15,295 nt of DNA from Pseudomonadota bacterium (GTDB taxonomy: Bacteria > Pseudomonadota > Alphaproteobacteria > Rhizobiales > Devosiaceae), in NCBI GenBank assembly GCA_023393475.1, contig JAEWLC010000008.1, positions 1-15,295 on the forward strand, read 5' to 3'. The notes beneath the pieces are model-generated. The model made no database searches. It saw only the letters and a list, made by a program, of their open reading frames with translations, and was not told where the DNA came from. Positions 13,959-15,295 of the stretch are shown piece after piece. Each line of letters opens with the position of its first letter. Position 1 is the first letter of the stretch. Position numbers and translations under genes: made by a program.

Positions 13959-15295
13959 TCAAGTGATAACGCTCGGCGCGTCCCGGCCCGTGCGGGCCTT
14001 GATGCCCGAGAGGCTGTCAGCAATGGCAATGAGGGGAGCGAGGGCGGATTGAGTGTCGAGATCGTGCTGTCCATGCGGCGGCTCATACCTTTCTAGGTAG
14101 ACCCGCAACGTGGCGCCGACAGTGCCGGTTCCACTCAGCCGGAACACGATGCGGCTGCCGTCCGCAAAACCGATCCGCACGCCCTGCTTGCCGCTCGTCG
14201 AGCCGTCCACCGGGTCGTGGTAGGTAAAGTCGTCAGCATACGCCACTGGGCGCCCTTCGAGCGACTGGCCGGGCAGCGACGCAAGCCTGGCGCGCAGGTC
14301 GTCCATCAGCCCGTTGGCGGCGCCGGCATCGACCTCTTCGTAGTCGTGCCGCGTGTAGTAGTTGCGCCCGTACGTCGCCCAGTGGTCGGTGACGATCATG
14401 TCGACGCTCTGGTTCCGCGCCGCGATCACGTTGAGCCAGAGTAGCACGGCCCAGAGACCGTCCTTCTCGCGCACGTGGTTCGAGCCCGTGCCGGCCGACT
14501 CCTCGCCGCAGATGGTGACCCGCCCGGCATCCAGCAGGTTGCCGAAGAACTTCCAGCCGGTGGGGGTCTCGTGCATCTCGATGCCGAGCTTCTCGGCCAC
14601 CCGGTCGGCCGCCGCGCTGGTTGGCATGGAGCGGGCGATGCCGGCAATGCCGGTGGCGTAGCCGGGCGCGTGCGGTGCGTTGGCGGCGAGGATGGCCAGC
14701 GAGTCCGACGGCGTGACGAAGCGGCTGCGACCGATGATCAGGTTGCGGTCGCCGTCGCCATCCGAGGCGGCGCCGAAATCGGGGGCATCCTCGCTCATCA
14801 TCAGGTCGTAGAGCGGCTTGGCATAGACCAGGTTCGGGTCAGGATGGCCGCCGCCGAAATCGGGCAACGGGGTGCCGTTGATCACGGTGCCCGGGGGGGC
14901 GCCGAGGAGGTCCTCGATGATGCGGTGAGCGTAAGGCCCGGTAATGGCGTGCATGGCATCGAAGCGCATGCGGAAGCCGTTGGCGAACAGCAGCCGGATG
15001 CGGTCGAAATCGAACAGCGTCTGCATCAGGTCGGCATAGTCGGCGACCGGGTCGATCACCTCGACCACCATGCCGCCCGAGTGGTGCGTGCCGACCGTGC
15101 CGAGGTCGACGTCGGGGGCGTCGATGGTCAGGTAGCGATCGATGACCTTGCTGCGCGCGTACACCGCCTCGGTGACGGCTTCGGGCGCCGGCCCGCCGTT
15201 GCCGACATTGTACTTGATGCCGAAGTCGCCGTCGGGGCCGCCGGGATTGTGGCTGGCGGACAGGACCAGGCCGCCGAAGGCCTTGTGGTGGCGGA
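13959..15295 (-). CDS. pgm: Alpha-D-glucose phosphate-specific phosphoglucomutase (5' end outside window)
   Basis: This enzyme interconverts glucose 1-phosphate and glucose 6-phosphate through a phosphoserine, linking glycogen and exopolysaccharide synthesis to glycolysis. The coding frame runs off the window's right edge, so about the first 100 residues are missing; an internal ATG at 15164 is not the real start. Visible motifs in order are the catalytic-serine loop SASHNPGG (near 15241-15265), the metal-binding DGDGDRN, the sugar-specificity loop CGEESAGTGSNHVREKDG and the phosphate-binding RLSGTGTVGATLR near the C-terminus. The sugar loop has Ala where the PGM1-type consensus has Phe (GEESFG). 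It corresponds to exoC/pgm of rhizobia and lies just upstream of glgX. Confidence 0.95.
   Translation of the reverse strand, partial: RHHKAFGGLVLSASHNPGGPDGDFGIKYNVGNGGPAPEAVTEAVYARSKVIDRYLTIDAPDVDLGTVGTHHSGGMVVEVIDPVADYADLMQTLFDFDRIRLLFANGFRMRFDAMHAITGPYAHRIIEDLLGAPPGTVINGTPLPDFGGGHPDPNLVYAKPLYDLMMSEDAPDFGAASDGDGDRNLIIGRSRFVTPSDSLAILAANAPHAPGYATGIAGIARSMPTSAAADRVAEKLGIEMHETPTGWKFFGNLLDAGRVTICGEESAGTGSNHVREKDGLWAVLLWLNVIAARNQSVDMIVTDHWATYGRNYYTRHDYEEVDAGAANGLMDDLRARLASLPGQSLEGRPVAYADDFTYHDPVDGSTSGKQGVRIGFADGSRIVFRLSGTGTVGATLRVYLERYEPPHGQHDLDTQSALAPLIAIADSLSGIKARTGRDAPSVIT

Noticed and set aside
13946..14086. 47-residue extension of GlgX to ATG14086
   Set aside because: It overlaps the conserved C-terminus of pgm in another frame and has no similarity to GlgX N-termini.
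14470..14520. Ala for Phe in the phosphoglucomutase sugar loop (GEESAG)
   Set aside because: It is a single substitution in an otherwise intact motif. It is recorded in the feature but is too weak to call unusual without an alignment.

Overview
The window is a GC-rich alphaproteobacterial chromosome segment, most likely from the order Hyphomicrobiales (Rhizobiales) and possibly Devosia-like. That placement is an inference. It rests on the three-subunit urease genes with rhizobial-type UreG and UreD, on short palindromic repeats of a type I know from these genomes (CTTCTCCC-loop-GGGAGAAG followed by GGTGCCCG, and ATCCCAGC-GAAA-GCTGGGAT), and on the glgX and phosphoglucomutase pair. No tRNA, rRNA, CRISPR array, insertion sequence or integrase is visible.

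Layout. (1) 1-105: paired palindromes leading into ureD. (2) 106-1550: ureD-ureA-ureB on the plus strand, closed by a bidirectional hairpin terminator. (3) 1608-4249: a non-urease block. It holds two related small exported proteins on the minus strand (1608-1937 and 2057-2437), a cytosolic protein of unknown function (2570-2971, plus), an exported OB-fold protein of the YgiW/YdeI type (3069-3452, plus) and an exported dihaem cytochrome c (3422-4249, minus). (4) 4430-6139: ureC, the catalytic subunit, with its own divergent upstream region. (5) 6201-8061: a DHRS1-like short-chain dehydrogenase, an MliC-like lysozyme-inhibitor domain protein and a six-helix membrane protein. (6) 8150-10450: ureE-ureF-DUF3995 membrane protein-ureG, with the last three starts joined to the preceding stop by ATGA overlaps. 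(7) 10451-11311: palindromic repeats, a third member of the small exported family (10640-11050, minus) and an orphan plus-strand terminator. (8) 11312-15295: a GNAT acetyltransferase (plus) converging on glgX and pgm (minus), which look like a glycogen-metabolism operon; pgm runs off the window end.

How it works together. UreA, UreB and UreC form the nickel urease. UreD, UreF and UreG form the maturation complex and UreE delivers nickel, so every standard structural and accessory gene is present although the set is split into three pieces. Pgm and GlgX interconvert glucose phosphates and debranch glycogen. The exported proteins, cytochrome and MliC-like protein suggest cell-envelope functions interleaved with the urease genes; nothing visible ties them mechanistically to urease.

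The most unusual points are: a palindromic repeat apparently inserted in frame inside ureF; loss of the NKxD guanine-specificity motif in UreG (THTD instead); a previously unnamed-looking family of three small exported paralogues scattered around the urease genes; separation of ureB from ureC by 2.9 kb that includes opposite-strand genes; and a strong plus-strand terminator with no gene upstream, which may mark a small RNA or a transcription leader.
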